Origin: Haloarcula vallismortis ATCC 29715
Lineage (GTDB): Archaea > Halobacteriota > Halobacteria > Halobacteriales > Haloarculaceae
Length of the DNA stretch: 64,000 nucleotides
Reading direction: 5' to 3'
NCBI RefSeq assembly: GCF_000337775.1
Contig: NZ_AOLQ01000067.1
Coordinates: 1-64,000 of the forward strand
Below are positions 1-9,061 of this stretch, piece by piece. The first letter of the stretch is position 1, and every line of letters starts with the position of its first letter. The position numbers and the translations under genes were made by a program. Under the pieces are notes generated by a model. It was not told the origin of the DNA. It worked only from the letters and a program-made list of their open reading frames with translations, and ran no database searches.

Positions 1-64
1 ATCCGCGGCGGCGGATTCGTCTCCATCGCCAGTAACTCTTTGAGCAACCGGCACAACTTCCTCA

Positions 65-872
65 GTGAAGCGGGAGATTTGCGTCATAGGTAACCGCAGT
101 TTCCCGCTTCAACTCCTTTGGATTAGCGACCTATCCCGACGCCGTCTAGTGATTCAACACAGCCTTCTCAACTGTTTTCGGCTCGAAGACGGCCACAGCT
201 ACCGTGAAACGCCGAATCGGCTGAAGTACATGACCGAGATTTGTGACGCTCTTGCTCTAGATCCGGACGATCTGCCGGAGTTCACGACGATCTACAAATC
301 GTTCGCCGGCTGGAAATGTGGGTGTGGTGGGTGTTGCTGCGCATTTCCGCGCAGCAATACCTGCAATCTGGCCCTACTGCACTCGACAGCACGTTCTTCG
401 ACCGCCGCTCAGCTTCATCGTATTACCGCCCGCGGTCAGGAAGCAACGTCCGAACGCTAAAAGTCACGACGCTAACCGATAGAGAGTCGCTCGCCGTTCT
501 TGTCGTACACATCTCTGCCTGGTGGAAACACGATACGAAGACTGGGCTGCAGGTCGTCCGCATTCCGGCGGACGACCTGCTGTCCGTAGCTGCCGACAAA
601 GCCTTCCACAACTGGGTCACGAAGTACGAGTTCTACGCACTGGGCGTCAAGCCACTCATCTTACAGCGTGGATCGAGGCCACTCACGCTGGGACATAATA
701 CGCTCATCCGCGCAAAAGGCTACTCTCAGTGCTAGATGGCCGAGACTTCGTATTCGAAAACGGAGCGCTCGCTCGGCGAGCCGTGCGAGCGCTTGGCTGG
801 TATCGGCAGTTCCGTGAAATCGTCCTGATGTTCGCCATCTCGAACATAGAACCGCTCTGTGAGTCCCTGTAA
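65..872 (+). pseudogene. Degenerate IS5-type transposase
   Basis: Remnant of a DDE transposase of the haloarchaeal IS5 kind. The reading runs through three frames: about 65-320 (SYRETPNRL, ICDALALDPDDLPEFTT), 316-735 (WVWWVLLRISAQ, then ALDSTFFDRR carrying the first catalytic Asp and a conserved LSVAADKAF segment), and a short tail ending at 872 (ALGWYRQFREIVLMFAISNIEPL). Two frameshifts are therefore needed, and the expected catalytic Glu block before the tail is missing, so the gene is dead. Family assignment is from memory of related transposases, not a search. The 5' end may lie outside the window. Confidence 0.75.
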
Positions 873-917
873 CCGTAACTCAGCATCTATTCAACACCGC
901 AGATAATCCAGATCCTG

Positions 918-1274
918 TTACCACCACACCCGTCGGTGATACAGGTCCGGGTGTTCCTTCCGGTTGAGTTTCGCAGAGTGAACGGTGATCTCCCGCTGGT
1001 CGTCGTCGATATTCCGCATCTTCACGCGACTCATCTCGTCCGAACGCAGAGCCGTTTCCCAGAACAGGCGAACGATGAGTTCGTTGCGCGTCTGCGTGAA
1101 GTTACGTTTCCCCGGGACGTGCTCGAACAACGTGCGAACGTCCGCGGCGCTGGACGAAATGATGTCCGTCTTCCCCTCGTGATCTAGGACGCGGCCGTAC
1201 TCGGTAAGGTTCTTGATTCCGTAATCGCGCGGCAGCGAGATGTCCTCTGTCGGATTGTCGATCTCCTCCAGCAC
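918..1274 (-). pseudogene. Truncated tyrosine recombinase (integrase)
   Basis: A 118-residue piece of an XerC/D-like haloarchaeal integrase. It covers the end of the SAM-like core-binding domain (LPRDYGIKNLTEYGRVLDHEGK) and the start of the catalytic domain, including the first catalytic Arg in WETALRSDEMSRV, then stops at LYHRRVWW. The HxxR box and the catalytic Tyr are absent, and the N-terminal DNA-binding helices are also missing. It sits beside a dead transposase, so it is read as a remnant of an integrated element and cannot be a functional recombinase. Confidence 0.7.
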
Positions 1275-2108
1275 GAGACTATAGATATCTATGCGAATAT
1301 CGCCTTCGCAGTGGTGTTTAATAAGTGAACTTTTCGATGGAAGTCATTACCAGGTAGGTCTGCAAATCATCTGTGATAACTATATTCTAACAACACACGT
1401 TTGATGCGCCAGATGTTCGGATAGAACCTCAGAATATCTACATTGCTTTATTTATCAACTGCTGGTGAGCAGTTGTTTCGCATTTAATTTACCCACTACA
1501 GGGCGGTCGGAATTAGCCATGGCATCAATATCCCACACAAACATGGTGATAATCACATCTCCACCACCCACTGCCCGATCCCGCATTGAATCATGAACAA
1601 GCTACTTGTAGTCGGTTGTCCGTTCGGTTGCGACAGGCGTCGGGGTCTGTCCAGACTCGTTCAGTGCCAGTAGGGTGCACTCCATGACATTGTATGTCAT
1701 CGCGTCCCGCTGATTGCTCATTGAATGGCGGGGTGGGTCGTGGCCTTGACGACTCAGTTCTTGAGTTGCGGTACGTGGTATATGCTGTGGAAGATAGACT
1801 CTTGGATTGAACTGAGTTCATTGCTAAGGTTGCTGAGCTAACTTCTTCGGTAGTTTCACAGCGTCTATGTCGGACAAACCTACCATGGAGCATCTGCATC
1901 TTTCAGGCACCGCCCTGTGCGCCCCCGGAGAGTTTCGTATTGACCCCGCCGGCCTCAATGAACTCGACCAGAAGGAGAGTGTCTTTCGTGTGCATTCTGG
2001 CACACATCCTTGGAAACGGCCCGATGAGATAGAGAGGACGTATCGTATGCTTTCACTCAGCGTGCTTGGCGATTTCCGTTCAGGCTTCTGAAGGGAATAT
2101 TGTGCAAG
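1275..2108. other. Gene-free AT-rich region
   Basis: No convincing gene is seen. The first 300 bases are clearly more AT-rich than the rest of the window, which fits mobile or decayed DNA. A perfect 8-bp hairpin lies at 1456-1475. Open frames at 1591-1899 (minus) and 1867-2091 (plus) have no recognisable motifs and un-haloarchaeal composition, so they are not called. Confidence 0.5.
1456..1475. repeat. Perfect hairpin CAACTGCT/AGCAGTTG
   Basis: An 8-bp perfect inverted repeat with a 4-base loop (GGTG), followed by a short T run. It lies in gene-free AT-rich DNA between mobile-element debris and the next gene. It may be a transcription terminator, an insertion-sequence end, or debris; nothing in the sequence decides between them. 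Confidence 0.5.
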
Positions 2109-2558
2109 TCAGGACAGTTCGTCTTCGGTAGACTCTGAATCGTCCACCGTCGCGTTCCGCCGTTCTGGTGGCTCCGGTGGCGCCAACATTGCGGCTGCAA
2201 GCTCGTAGCCACGCGTCTCGGAAAGTGGAGCAAATACGTCTTCCACGAGTCGTTTGAAGACGCGCTCTGCGGCCGCTCCCACACGCGAGTGCTGCCATGC
2301 GTCCTCAATATGTGGGACGAGCTGGTCCAACAGCGTAATGAACGGACCGAAAGCGTACGTCTCCCGAAGATCGATAACGATGACGTCTGGGTCAGGCTCC
2401 TTCGTGAGCCAGCGATAGCAATACGACTCCTGAACGTACTCACTCACTAGAGCACTGATTGCCCGCCCGGCGCTGATGATCTGTGACCCGTCGCTAATTG
2501 CGTTTATTTTCTCCCCGACAGCCGCAGTAGTGTTTAGCGACCCGGATTCCTCGGACAT
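2109..2558 (-). CDS. Conserved haloarchaeal hypothetical protein
   Basis: 149 residues, acidic, no membrane segment. The start at MSEESGS is preferred over an upstream in-frame ATG that would overlap the preceding gene by 14 bases and add an un-haloarchaeal basic stretch (EQHHKRYIGPPK). The central part (VIVIDLRETYAFGPFITLLDQL, VFAPLSETRGYELAAAMLAP) is well structured, and the C-terminus is an acidic tail. The gene follows the DUF4330-type membrane protein closely on the same strand, so the two are probably co-transcribed. The function is unknown to me; the pairing suggests a soluble partner of that membrane protein. Confidence 0.7.
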   Translation of the reverse strand: MSEESGSLNTTAAVGEKINAISDGSQIISAGRAISALVSEYVQESYCYRWLTKEPDPDVIVIDLRETYAFGPFITLLDQLVPHIEDAWQHSRVGAAAERVFKRLVEDVFAPLSETRGYELAAAMLAPPEPPERRNATVDDSESTEDELS

Positions 2559-2607
2559 CCGATTATATACTGGTTTGGGTGGTCCGATATAGCGTTTGTG
2601 ATGTTGC

Positions 2608-4023
2608 TCAGAGCCCAACACTCACGACCGTCGCTTCGATAGTGATTGTCCCTAGATTGATCACGACTGCCGAGCCCTGTTGGAGAGGCTCGCGCTTGAA
2701 CTGCACACCGTCCATCGTCTCGCGGACCCGGAGCTCGGTTGTGATGGTGATGTCACGCAGGTACGGGTGGTCGGCGACGTTCACGGAGCCGTTGTCACCC
2801 GTCGTAATAATCACAGATGGCTCAGTACTGACGCGAGTGATGCGAGCGATTGTGTCGCCACCGCTGGTTTCGGTCATACCGGGCCTGATTGCGTCAGCCA
2901 TGTCTGCACGCACGTCGGTCATCCGCAGCGTTACTGTCCGGTTAGCGAGCGCTCCGCGTGGCTCAAGTGCACCAACACGCCTGATCGCCCCGGAGAGTTC
3001 ATAGCTTTCAGTCGAGATAGTGATATTGTTCCCGCGCTGGACAACGGCGTTGCCGAACCGCTGCTGGCCGTTGTCTTCCAGCGTAGCCAGCGAGAGGCCC
3101 ACGAGCACGCGTTTTCGGTCGGGATTCTGTGTCGCGTACGTGGTGACCGTCTTCACTTCGGCTGCCTCGTATCCGGCGACGGTAGTGACGTCGCCGGCAG
3201 CGATGCGGTCAGCCGTTTCTGCATCGACGGTCGCCTCAAGGAGAACGTCGGTCGTCGTTAGCTGGAGGCCGCTATCTATCTGTTCGATACGGCCGTTGAA
3301 CGTGTAATCCTCGGCCGGAAGTGTGACTGTCTGCCCGCGCCGAACCTGTGTGCCGCCGAACCGACGGTCGGACTGTTGTCTATACGTGTTGAGTTCTGCT
3401 TCGACGAAGACGGTCTGTTCGGTTGAGTTATATGTTGCATATGCGGCGACATCTTCGACAGTCGCGACAGTACGTCCGGCGAGTCGGATCTCATCACCGG
3501 CAGTAACGTCTCGCGCTTCGGCGGCAGTCATGGTGTCTCTGAGAACCACCGTCGTGTCTTCCTGAGCGAGGCTGTTGTCTCCACCCACTGCACGGATCTG
3601 GCCACTTACTTCGTAGCGGCTCGTCGCGATAGACAGCGACCGGCCGAGGCGTGGGGGGGCATTCGAATACGTGAGACTATCATCGCTAGGTGGTCCCCGA
3701 AGTGTGGCACGGAGAATGACGCGTGTCTGGTTGCCCTGTGGTGTTAACTGAACATCTGTGACTGTGAGCTCTGAATCACCGTTTGGACTGTACGTATCAC
3801 CTTCTGCTATTTCGGTGACGATGTATCCGGGTTGTGTCCCGAGGTCGAGAGTGACGTTGGTAGTGTTCGGAGCAGGTGGCTCTGGCTCCGGTTGGAGGAC
3901 AAGTGCGGCGCCTGCTACAACGACCGCAATGACGAGCAGGACGGCCAGCGCATCGACGATATTGACGAGGCCAAAGAGGTTCCCATCCTCGTCTAGGAGG
4001 GATGACGAACGACTATCTGCCAT
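2608..4023 (-). CDS. DUF4330-type membrane-anchored repeat protein
   Basis: 471 residues. After a short cytoplasmic N-terminus (LLDEDGNLFGLVNIVDAL) there is one transmembrane helix at about 24-43, then a large domain predicted outside the membrane. That domain holds three to four imperfect modules of roughly 105 residues. Each contains a D-(V/E)-T-AGD-like turn, a YATxN strand, an RFGG/RFGN-xxVxRG turn and a Y-(T/E)-x-x-G-x-I strand, giving a beta-rich array. The N-terminal signature matches DUF4330 proteins as I know them. No enzyme motif is seen. It leads a probable two-gene operon with the 149-residue protein downstream. Confidence 0.75.
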   Translation of the reverse strand: MADSRSSSLLDEDGNLFGLVNIVDALAVLLVIAVVVAGAALVLQPEPEPPAPNTTNVTLDLGTQPGYIVTEIAEGDTYSPNGDSELTVTDVQLTPQGNQTRVILRATLRGPPSDDSLTYSNAPPRLGRSLSIATSRYEVSGQIRAVGGDNSLAQEDTTVVLRDTMTAAEARDVTAGDEIRLAGRTVATVEDVAAYATYNSTEQTVFVEAELNTYRQQSDRRFGGTQVRRGQTVTLPAEDYTFNGRIEQIDSGLQLTTTDVLLEATVDAETADRIAAGDVTTVAGYEAAEVKTVTTYATQNPDRKRVLVGLSLATLEDNGQQRFGNAVVQRGNNITISTESYELSGAIRRVGALEPRGALANRTVTLRMTDVRADMADAIRPGMTETSGGDTIARITRVSTEPSVIITTGDNGSVNVADHPYLRDITITTELRVRETMDGVQFKREPLQQGSAVVINLGTITIEATVVSVGL

Positions 4024-4451
4024 GCTGCAAGCATTTCTTCCAAGTGGTTTGGGTGTTTCGTTGTCTGATGATGATCGAAAGCGGATTTCGTTTGCCTCAG
4101 CTCCGCCAATGTGACCCTTCGAGGCTCTTCAGAGACAGTCTCTTGTCGCCCCCTCCGATGTACTGGCCGGCTTAAACTGTCGGTGATCTGGTCCTGTGGC
4201 GCTTATTCTGTCCATCCGAGGACTGCAGCCGGAACCTGCTGCACCCTGTGCGCTGTGGTTGACCTGTTTACATCGTTGAAACGAGTGGCAGAGACATGCG
4301 AGGCAGGAGGCACCTGCGTGGCCGTCCCACTGAGCGATGTGCAAGCGGGAATAGAACGGGTCCCCACTGTGATTATCAATATAGCCTCTCCATCAGAGGG
4401 TGCTATTAATATAGTGACAATAGCCTTTCGTAGGATCCGTCTGGTGTCCGT
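4024..4451. other. Divergent intergenic region
   Basis: Separates the minus-strand DUF4330 gene from the plus-strand HTH_10 regulator and must carry both promoters. A spurious open frame crosses the region but has no protein-like character. Its notable content is an interrupted palindrome at 4381-4406 just upstream of an AT-rich TATA-like stretch. Confidence 0.5.
4381..4406. promoter_or_regulatory. Interrupted palindrome upstream of HTH_10 regulator
   Basis: Outer arms ATAGC and GCTAT enclose inner arms CCTCT and AGAGG. It ends about 45 bases before the ATG at 4452, next to TATTAATATAG, which can serve as the TATA element. The location fits an operator for activation or autoregulation; this is inference from symmetry and position only. 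Confidence 0.4.
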
Positions 4452-5210
4452 ATGCGCAACACCGGCGACCAGGGGTCGACAACCGAGGCAGACCAGCCAG
4501 TTGATGGTACTGGCTACGGGCCAGCAAGTCCATCGGAGACGGCTGGGACATCACGGGAGAAGAGCCTCGGTGTCGATCTGTGTCTGAGCCATCCAGAACT
4601 GATTCTGACGGATGCAATCGAGAGTAGTCCGGGCGTAACAGTCCGTCCGGAGCAGATGGTCGGCGACGGCACGTCGACCTTTCTGGTGATAGAGGCCGCA
4701 GGTGAAACCTTAGACCAGTTCGAAACGGCACTGGAGAGAGATAGTACAGTGTGTGACCCCCTCGTATTAGACTGGACGGAAACGAGTCGCGTCTATCGTG
4801 TCGAGGTGGCCGACAGCGCCGTCCGGGTCACGGACTCGCTTGTCCGTGCCGGTGGCCGGGCGCTCGACATCGAAGGGACGGGTGGACAGTGGCTTGTACA
4901 CGCCCAGTTTCGGTCACGGGCGGCGCTGTCGCAGTTCCGATCCGAGTGCTCTGAGCGGGATATCACGTTTCGACTTGATCGACTGTACTGGACCTCTGGA
5001 GAAGCCAACGCCGGTGCATGCGGGCTGACCGCAGACCAGCAAGTCGCACTTGAGACAGCACACAGAGAGGGGTATTTCGACGTTCCCCGTGGCATCTCAC
5101 AGGCTGAGTTGGCGGACGAACTCGGCATCTCACCGTCGGCGATGTCACAGCGGATTCGGCGCGGGATGGACCAGGTCGTTGGGGCGGAACTCGGACTCTC
5201 TGATGAGTAG
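4452..5210 (+). CDS. HTH_10 (Bat-like) transcription regulator
   Basis: 252 residues. After a 35-residue disordered acidic N-terminus, residues about 38-180 form a beta-rich domain of the kind found in haloarchaeal bacterio-opsin-activator-like regulators. Residues about 190-245 are the HTH_10 domain (GLTADQQVALETAHREGYF, then ISQAELADELGISPSAMSQRIRRGM). No PAS or GAF sensory domain is present, so it is a short-form family member. It probably activates or represses nearby or distant genes. The ATG lies about 45 bases after a symmetrical candidate operator. The target is unknown. Confidence 0.85.
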   Translation: MRNTGDQGSTTEADQPVDGTGYGPASPSETAGTSREKSLGVDLCLSHPELILTDAIESSPGVTVRPEQMVGDGTSTFLVIEAAGETLDQFETALERDSTVCDPLVLDWTETSRVYRVEVADSAVRVTDSLVRAGGRALDIEGTGGQWLVHAQFRSRAALSQFRSECSERDITFRLDRLYWTSGEANAGACGLTADQQVALETAHREGYFDVPRGISQAELADELGISPSAMSQRIRRGMDQVVGAELGLSDE

Positions 5211-5315
5211 GTAGCTTGGACGCAGAGAACATCATTGGAATGTCAGGTGTGTCTGGAAGTGACAGGGAAGCTATGTGCCAAAAAGGATATTGTCCCGCTA
5301 TGACACCTCCATTGT

Positions 5316-7019
5316 ATGAGACACCGGATCGTGAGCGGGATATGCGCTATATTCCTCCTCTTAGCAGCCGCGTCCGCATCCGTAGGTGTCGCTGCTGCAG
5401 CGGACGCCGGGCAGTCTGTTGAATACACAGCGACGGGCAACAAAACAGCGCCAGCGATACAATCGGCCGGTCCCACACAGGCTATTGGGGACGGGCCGAA
5501 CGGAACTGCGTTCGTCTGGAAACAGATAGACGGCGAGGGCCCCGGCGGGTACCGGATTGCAGTGACCGTTAGCTCGCCGCACGAGAACCTCTCGATCTGT
5601 GCGCGCGCAAATGGGTCGCTGAGCTGTACGCCGGTCGGCCCGAACGGAACTGCGGCCCTCACGACTCCCGGGACGACTGGACTTGGTGACCTCTCGGTCG
5701 CTCTCTACAACACGAGCACCGACACCACGCTAGATCGGCAACCGGTGTCTCTGCAGCCGATTCAGCGTGCCGGTGATATTGACGACGACGGGCTCAACAA
5801 CAGCCAGGAGGTAGCACAGGGTACGAATCTCACTGACGCCGACACTGACGGAGACGGGCTGTTAGACGGGACAGAGGTCCATCAGCACGGGACGACCCCC
5901 ACAGTTGCAGACACTGATGAAGATGGTGTCACCGACAGGACTGAGATCCAACAGGGCACCGACCCGCGGCAGGGCGATACGGATGGCGACGGGCTGGCCG
6001 ACGAACGCGAACTGACACTCGGGACGAATCCCACCGTCGCCGATACTGACGGCGATGGGTTGTCCGACCAGCGAGAGGCGTCCGGTAAGACCGACCCAAC
6101 CGATGCGGACACTGACGACGATGGCGTCGTTGACGGTCGGGAACTGGAAGTCGGGACGAACCCGATACAGGCCGATACCGACGCTGATGGGGTCGCTGAT
6201 GGCAGGGAGCTGGCTCTGGGCACAGACCCGACGGTCGCAGACACTGACGGTGATGGGATAGCCGACGGGACAGAACTCGAATCGGGGACCGCACCCACCG
6301 AGAGTGATACAGACAGTGACGGCCTCGACGACGGCAGGGAACTGGCAGCCGGCACGTCTCCGACCACCGTCGATACGGATGGCGACGGTCTCAGCGACGG
6401 ACGCGAGGTTTCGGACCTTGGAACGGACCCACTCGCGTCTGATTCGGACGGTGACTTCCTGACTGACCCGCAGGAAGTCACCTGGGGGACGAACCCGAAC
6501 AGCGTCCTGACGCCAGCCTGGGTAACGAGTTCACTTCTGGGGTTCCTGATAGGGACTGGGCTGTCAGTCACAGCAATCAGGCGTGGCTGGGTCACGAGGC
6601 TCTCCACGGCGGCCAGGCTGTTCATCTATCGCTCCCTCGAACTGGATCGGGACATACTCGAAGTTAACCGTGAAATCGAAGCCACAGAAGGGGAGGACGA
6701 GGCTGACAGTGCAGGCATCGACGTGGCCACTGCGGCTGAGGCGTTCGAGCAAGCCGATCAGGAGTTCACTCCTGACGCACGGCTCGTGAAACTGATGCTG
6801 CAGGTCGAGAGCGGCCGCATGCACCAGACCGCCATCGTTGAGGCGACGGACTGGTCGAAAGCGAAAGTCAGCCGCCTCCTCTCGAAGATGGTTGACGACG
6901 ACGAGGTCGTAAAGATACGTCTCGGCAGGGAGAACCTCATCTGTCTGGAGCGGGCAAAGCCCCAAGCGGCGGACTCGCCCCATGCGGGCGACATCAAGCC
7001 GCCGACCCCCGGCGGATAA
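5316..7019 (+). CDS. Calcium-repeat transmembrane protein with cytoplasmic winged helix
   Basis: 567 residues. Residues 1-29 are a Sec signal peptide (IFLLLAAASASVGVAAA). Residues 30-150 form a small extracellular domain. Residues about 153-395 hold eleven tandem units of about 22 residues built on DTDGDGLxD, the thrombospondin type-3-like calcium-binding repeat. A transmembrane helix follows at about 401-421 (SSLLGFLIGTGLSVTAI). The cytoplasmic tail ends in a winged-helix-like domain (HQTAIVEATDWSKAKVSRLL, then a KIRLGRENLI wing) at about 498-545. The layout suggests a one-component sensor that couples an external calcium-bound domain to DNA binding. The ligand and targets are unknown. Confidence 0.85.
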   Translation: MRHRIVSGICAIFLLLAAASASVGVAAAADAGQSVEYTATGNKTAPAIQSAGPTQAIGDGPNGTAFVWKQIDGEGPGGYRIAVTVSSPHENLSICARANGSLSCTPVGPNGTAALTTPGTTGLGDLSVALYNTSTDTTLDRQPVSLQPIQRAGDIDDDGLNNSQEVAQGTNLTDADTDGDGLLDGTEVHQHGTTPTVADTDEDGVTDRTEIQQGTDPRQGDTDGDGLADERELTLGTNPTVADTDGDGLSDQREASGKTDPTDADTDDDGVVDGRELEVGTNPIQADTDADGVADGRELALGTDPTVADTDGDGIADGTELESGTAPTESDTDSDGLDDGRELAAGTSPTTVDTDGDGLSDGREVSDLGTDPLASDSDGDFLTDPQEVTWGTNPNSVLTPAWVTSSLLGFLIGTGLSVTAIRRGWVTRLSTAARLFIYRSLELDRDILEVNREIEATEGEDEADSAGIDVATAAEAFEQADQEFTPDARLVKLMLQVESGRMHQTAIVEATDWSKAKVSRLLSKMVDDDEVVKIRLGRENLICLERAKPQAADSPHAGDIKPPTPGG

Positions 7020-7490
7020 GCCGACTACGGACCGCGCGAGTCGGGCTGCTAGTGGCATCACTGCACAGCAACGGGTGAATTTCGGTCAAGCACACCTGCC
7101 GGCGGCTGTCACGCTGGTCAAAAATAGGTTTACACACTGTCTAACAGATCCAATGGTCTCCTTTTTGCCGGCTGTTGTGGCTTCTACATGCGGAAAACGG
7201 CAGAACAGCTCCGTGGTTTGAGAATCTCCACAGTACAACAGTGTGGTTTTTCACACACTAGTTGCCGTTGAAGTGGTGAAACAATTCGGTATGGTGCGTG
7301 AAACAGTAATAGAAAGCAAGCCCGGTGTCGAAACCCGGTTATCTGACTGTATTACCCCTTTAGAAGCCACTTTTACTGTATCATCTTCAGAGTAAATTAG
7401 CCATTACTGACCTGCTAAATCGGTGAAACAGTCGCAATCGACGGAACAGTCGACCCGGTATATGTCGGTTGCTGAAAAAGGAACGGGTAC
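7020..7490. other. Intergenic region with repeated GTGAAACA motifs
   Basis: No gene is seen. The octamer GTGAAACA occurs at 7276-7283, 7298-7305 and 7423-7430, with a related GGAACAGTCG near 7443. An inverted repeat AGTGTG/CACACT lies at 7240-7259 around a T run and may be a terminator for the preceding gene. The GTGAAACA copies nearest the start at 7491 could be regulator sites. Confidence 0.4.
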
Positions 7491-8204
7491 ATGTCGATAG
7501 CTGAAACGGCGTCTGAACCCACGGAAACTGAGACAGCGGAGTCCACGACAGACGAGTCACTGTCTGGAGATTCCCCATCTGACGACGGCCTTACCCGCGA
7601 CGACCTCTTCCACGTCCTCCAGTGTCGTCGTCGCCGTCTAGTCCTCAAGTACCTCCACGAGCACCCCGGCGATGAGCCGGCCGATATGAGCGATATCGCA
7701 GAACACATCGCGGCGCTGGAACACGACACGACAGTCGACTCGCTTCGCTCGAAACAGCGCCAGCGCGTCTACATCGCGCTGTACCAGTCCCACCTCCCAA
7801 AGATGGACGATGCGGGCGTCATCAACTACAACCAGGACCGGGGACTCGTCGAAGCGACCGCGCTCGCGAACTCCTTCGACAAATATCTCGATGAGGAGCC
7901 ATCGCTCCTGTCGACACCGGCTGCGGAGTCAACGCTGTCGGCCGGGCCGGTAACTAATCACGGCCGGACTGATGGCCACACGTCTCCCAGTGAGCGGTGG
8001 TCGAGTCGGTATCTCGGGACTGCGTGTGCCACACTGGTTGCAGCCGGTGGACTCGCACTCAGCGAGACCACAGTGTCGGGTGTCGCAGTCGCACTCGTCG
8101 TGAGCGTGGTGTTCGTAGCACTGGCGGTGAGTCATCGGCTCTCACTGTCGACACCGAAGTCGCTTTCAGACCGGTTACGGGCCGCTCTTGGGACGGAGAG
8201 GTAA
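7491..8204 (+). CDS. DUF7344-like wHTH membrane protein
   Basis: 237 residues. After an acidic disordered N-terminus (1-38), residues about 40-125 resemble the haloarchaeal DUF7344 winged-helix domain: DLFHVLQCRRRRLVLKYL, SDIAEHIAALE, then a YIALYQSHLPKMDDAGVINY helix-and-wing segment. The C-terminal part has two membrane helices (about 178-195 and 198-216: ACATLVAAGGLAL, SGVAVALVVSVVFVALAV). It is probably a membrane-tethered transcription regulator. Its neighbour 44 bases downstream has the same architecture, so the pair looks like a tandem duplication. No sensory domain is visible. Confidence 0.75.
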   Translation: MSIAETASEPTETETAESTTDESLSGDSPSDDGLTRDDLFHVLQCRRRRLVLKYLHEHPGDEPADMSDIAEHIAALEHDTTVDSLRSKQRQRVYIALYQSHLPKMDDAGVINYNQDRGLVEATALANSFDKYLDEEPSLLSTPAAESTLSAGPVTNHGRTDGHTSPSERWSSRYLGTACATLVAAGGLALSETTVSGVAVALVVSVVFVALAVSHRLSLSTPKSLSDRLRAALGTER

Positions 8205-8247
8205 GCTACGCACTGGACAGATGCGTGCACACAGGGGTAAATAACAT

Positions 8248-8808
8248 ATGCGACCGACAGTGGGACTCGACGCCGTCCTTGGTACCGAGAAAACAACTGA
8301 GCCGCCAGAGCAGCACGGCCTCGATGACGCGACACTATTCGATAGCCTCGGTAACGAGCGCCGCCGCGCATGCTTGCGCTGCCTTGCTGAACACGGGGCA
8401 GCGATGTCCGTCAGTACGCTGGGCAAACAGGTGGCACGAGCTGTCGCCGATACAGAGGCTGATAGCGACGAACTCTACGACAGCGTGTACGTTTCACTCT
8501 GTCAGACTCATCTGCCAAAACTCGACGCTGTCGGGCTGGTAGAGTACGAGCAAAACCGAAAACGTGTCCGTCAGGGCCCCAGATTCAGCGCTATCAGGGA
8601 GCAGTTCGAAGCGGCCCGCGCACCGGAAAAGCAGGCAACTGAGAGTATTCAAGCCGAGCCCATCGTGAGTATTCTGACGGTGGCGATAGGCGCGGTCGCA
8701 GTCGTGAGTCCACCGATAGCCAGAACGGTCCTGCTTTTCGGACTCGTTGTGGTTCACCTTCTGGTTCTTATTTCTGGGTTCACATCTCCGTTCAGAAGTA
8801 GTGACTGA
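8248..8808 (+). CDS. DUF7344-like wHTH membrane protein, paralogue
   Basis: 186 residues, the second of a tandem pair. The wHTH region (about 25-115) has LFDSLGNERRRACLRCLAEHG, LGKQVARAVADTE, and VYVSLCQTHLPKLDAVGLVEY, aligning block by block with the upstream paralogue (QRVYIALYQSHLPKMDDAGVINY). Two C-terminal membrane helices follow (about 133-150 and 154-172). It lacks the long acidic N-terminus of its neighbour. A TATA-like AT stretch sits before the ATG (GGTAAATAACAT), so it may have its own promoter. The two products could dimerise; that is inference. Confidence 0.75.
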   Translation: MRPTVGLDAVLGTEKTTEPPEQHGLDDATLFDSLGNERRRACLRCLAEHGAAMSVSTLGKQVARAVADTEADSDELYDSVYVSLCQTHLPKLDAVGLVEYEQNRKRVRQGPRFSAIREQFEAARAPEKQATESIQAEPIVSILTVAIGAVAVVSPPIARTVLLFGLVVVHLLVLISGFTSPFRSSD

Positions 8809-9027
8809 GCGCATCCGTGTGGCCGGACGTAGCACTTACACTGGGCCAGTGGTGAAATAGTAGTCACCTGCTACCGTATAAACGCTCCACCGGGCGGCTG
8901 CTGGGCATTAAACGAGGCTGCAAACAAAGTTCCGTGTCGTAATGTGGCCACAGCCGTTGACGGTGGTTCCCTGAACTGAGCGACAGAAGTACGTGTCTAC
9001 CGGATAGATAGCGGGCGTAAAGAAGCA

Positions 9028-9033
9028 TATAAT
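9028..9033 (+). promoter_or_regulatory. TATA box, leaderless promoter
   Basis: TATAAT centred about 31 bases upstream of the ATG at 9062, the spacing expected for a leaderless or near-leaderless haloarchaeal transcript. It is the main support for the small gene that follows. Confidence 0.45.
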
Positions 9034-9061
9034 CAAACGGTGGGAGACAGAGGAAGCGTGT

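Noticed and set aside
1867-2091. 74-residue frame on the plus strand
   Set aside because: No motif, irregular composition, no promoter, and it abuts a convincing minus-strand gene.
4111-4587. 158-residue frame crossing the divergent promoter region
   Set aside because: Rich in Cys/Arg and unlike a haloarchaeal protein; it overlaps the palindrome, the TATA element and the start of the HTH_10 gene.
5882-6625. Long antisense frame over the calcium repeats
   Set aside because: Reflects the regular codon pattern of the repeats; Ser/Val/Pro-rich with no promoter.
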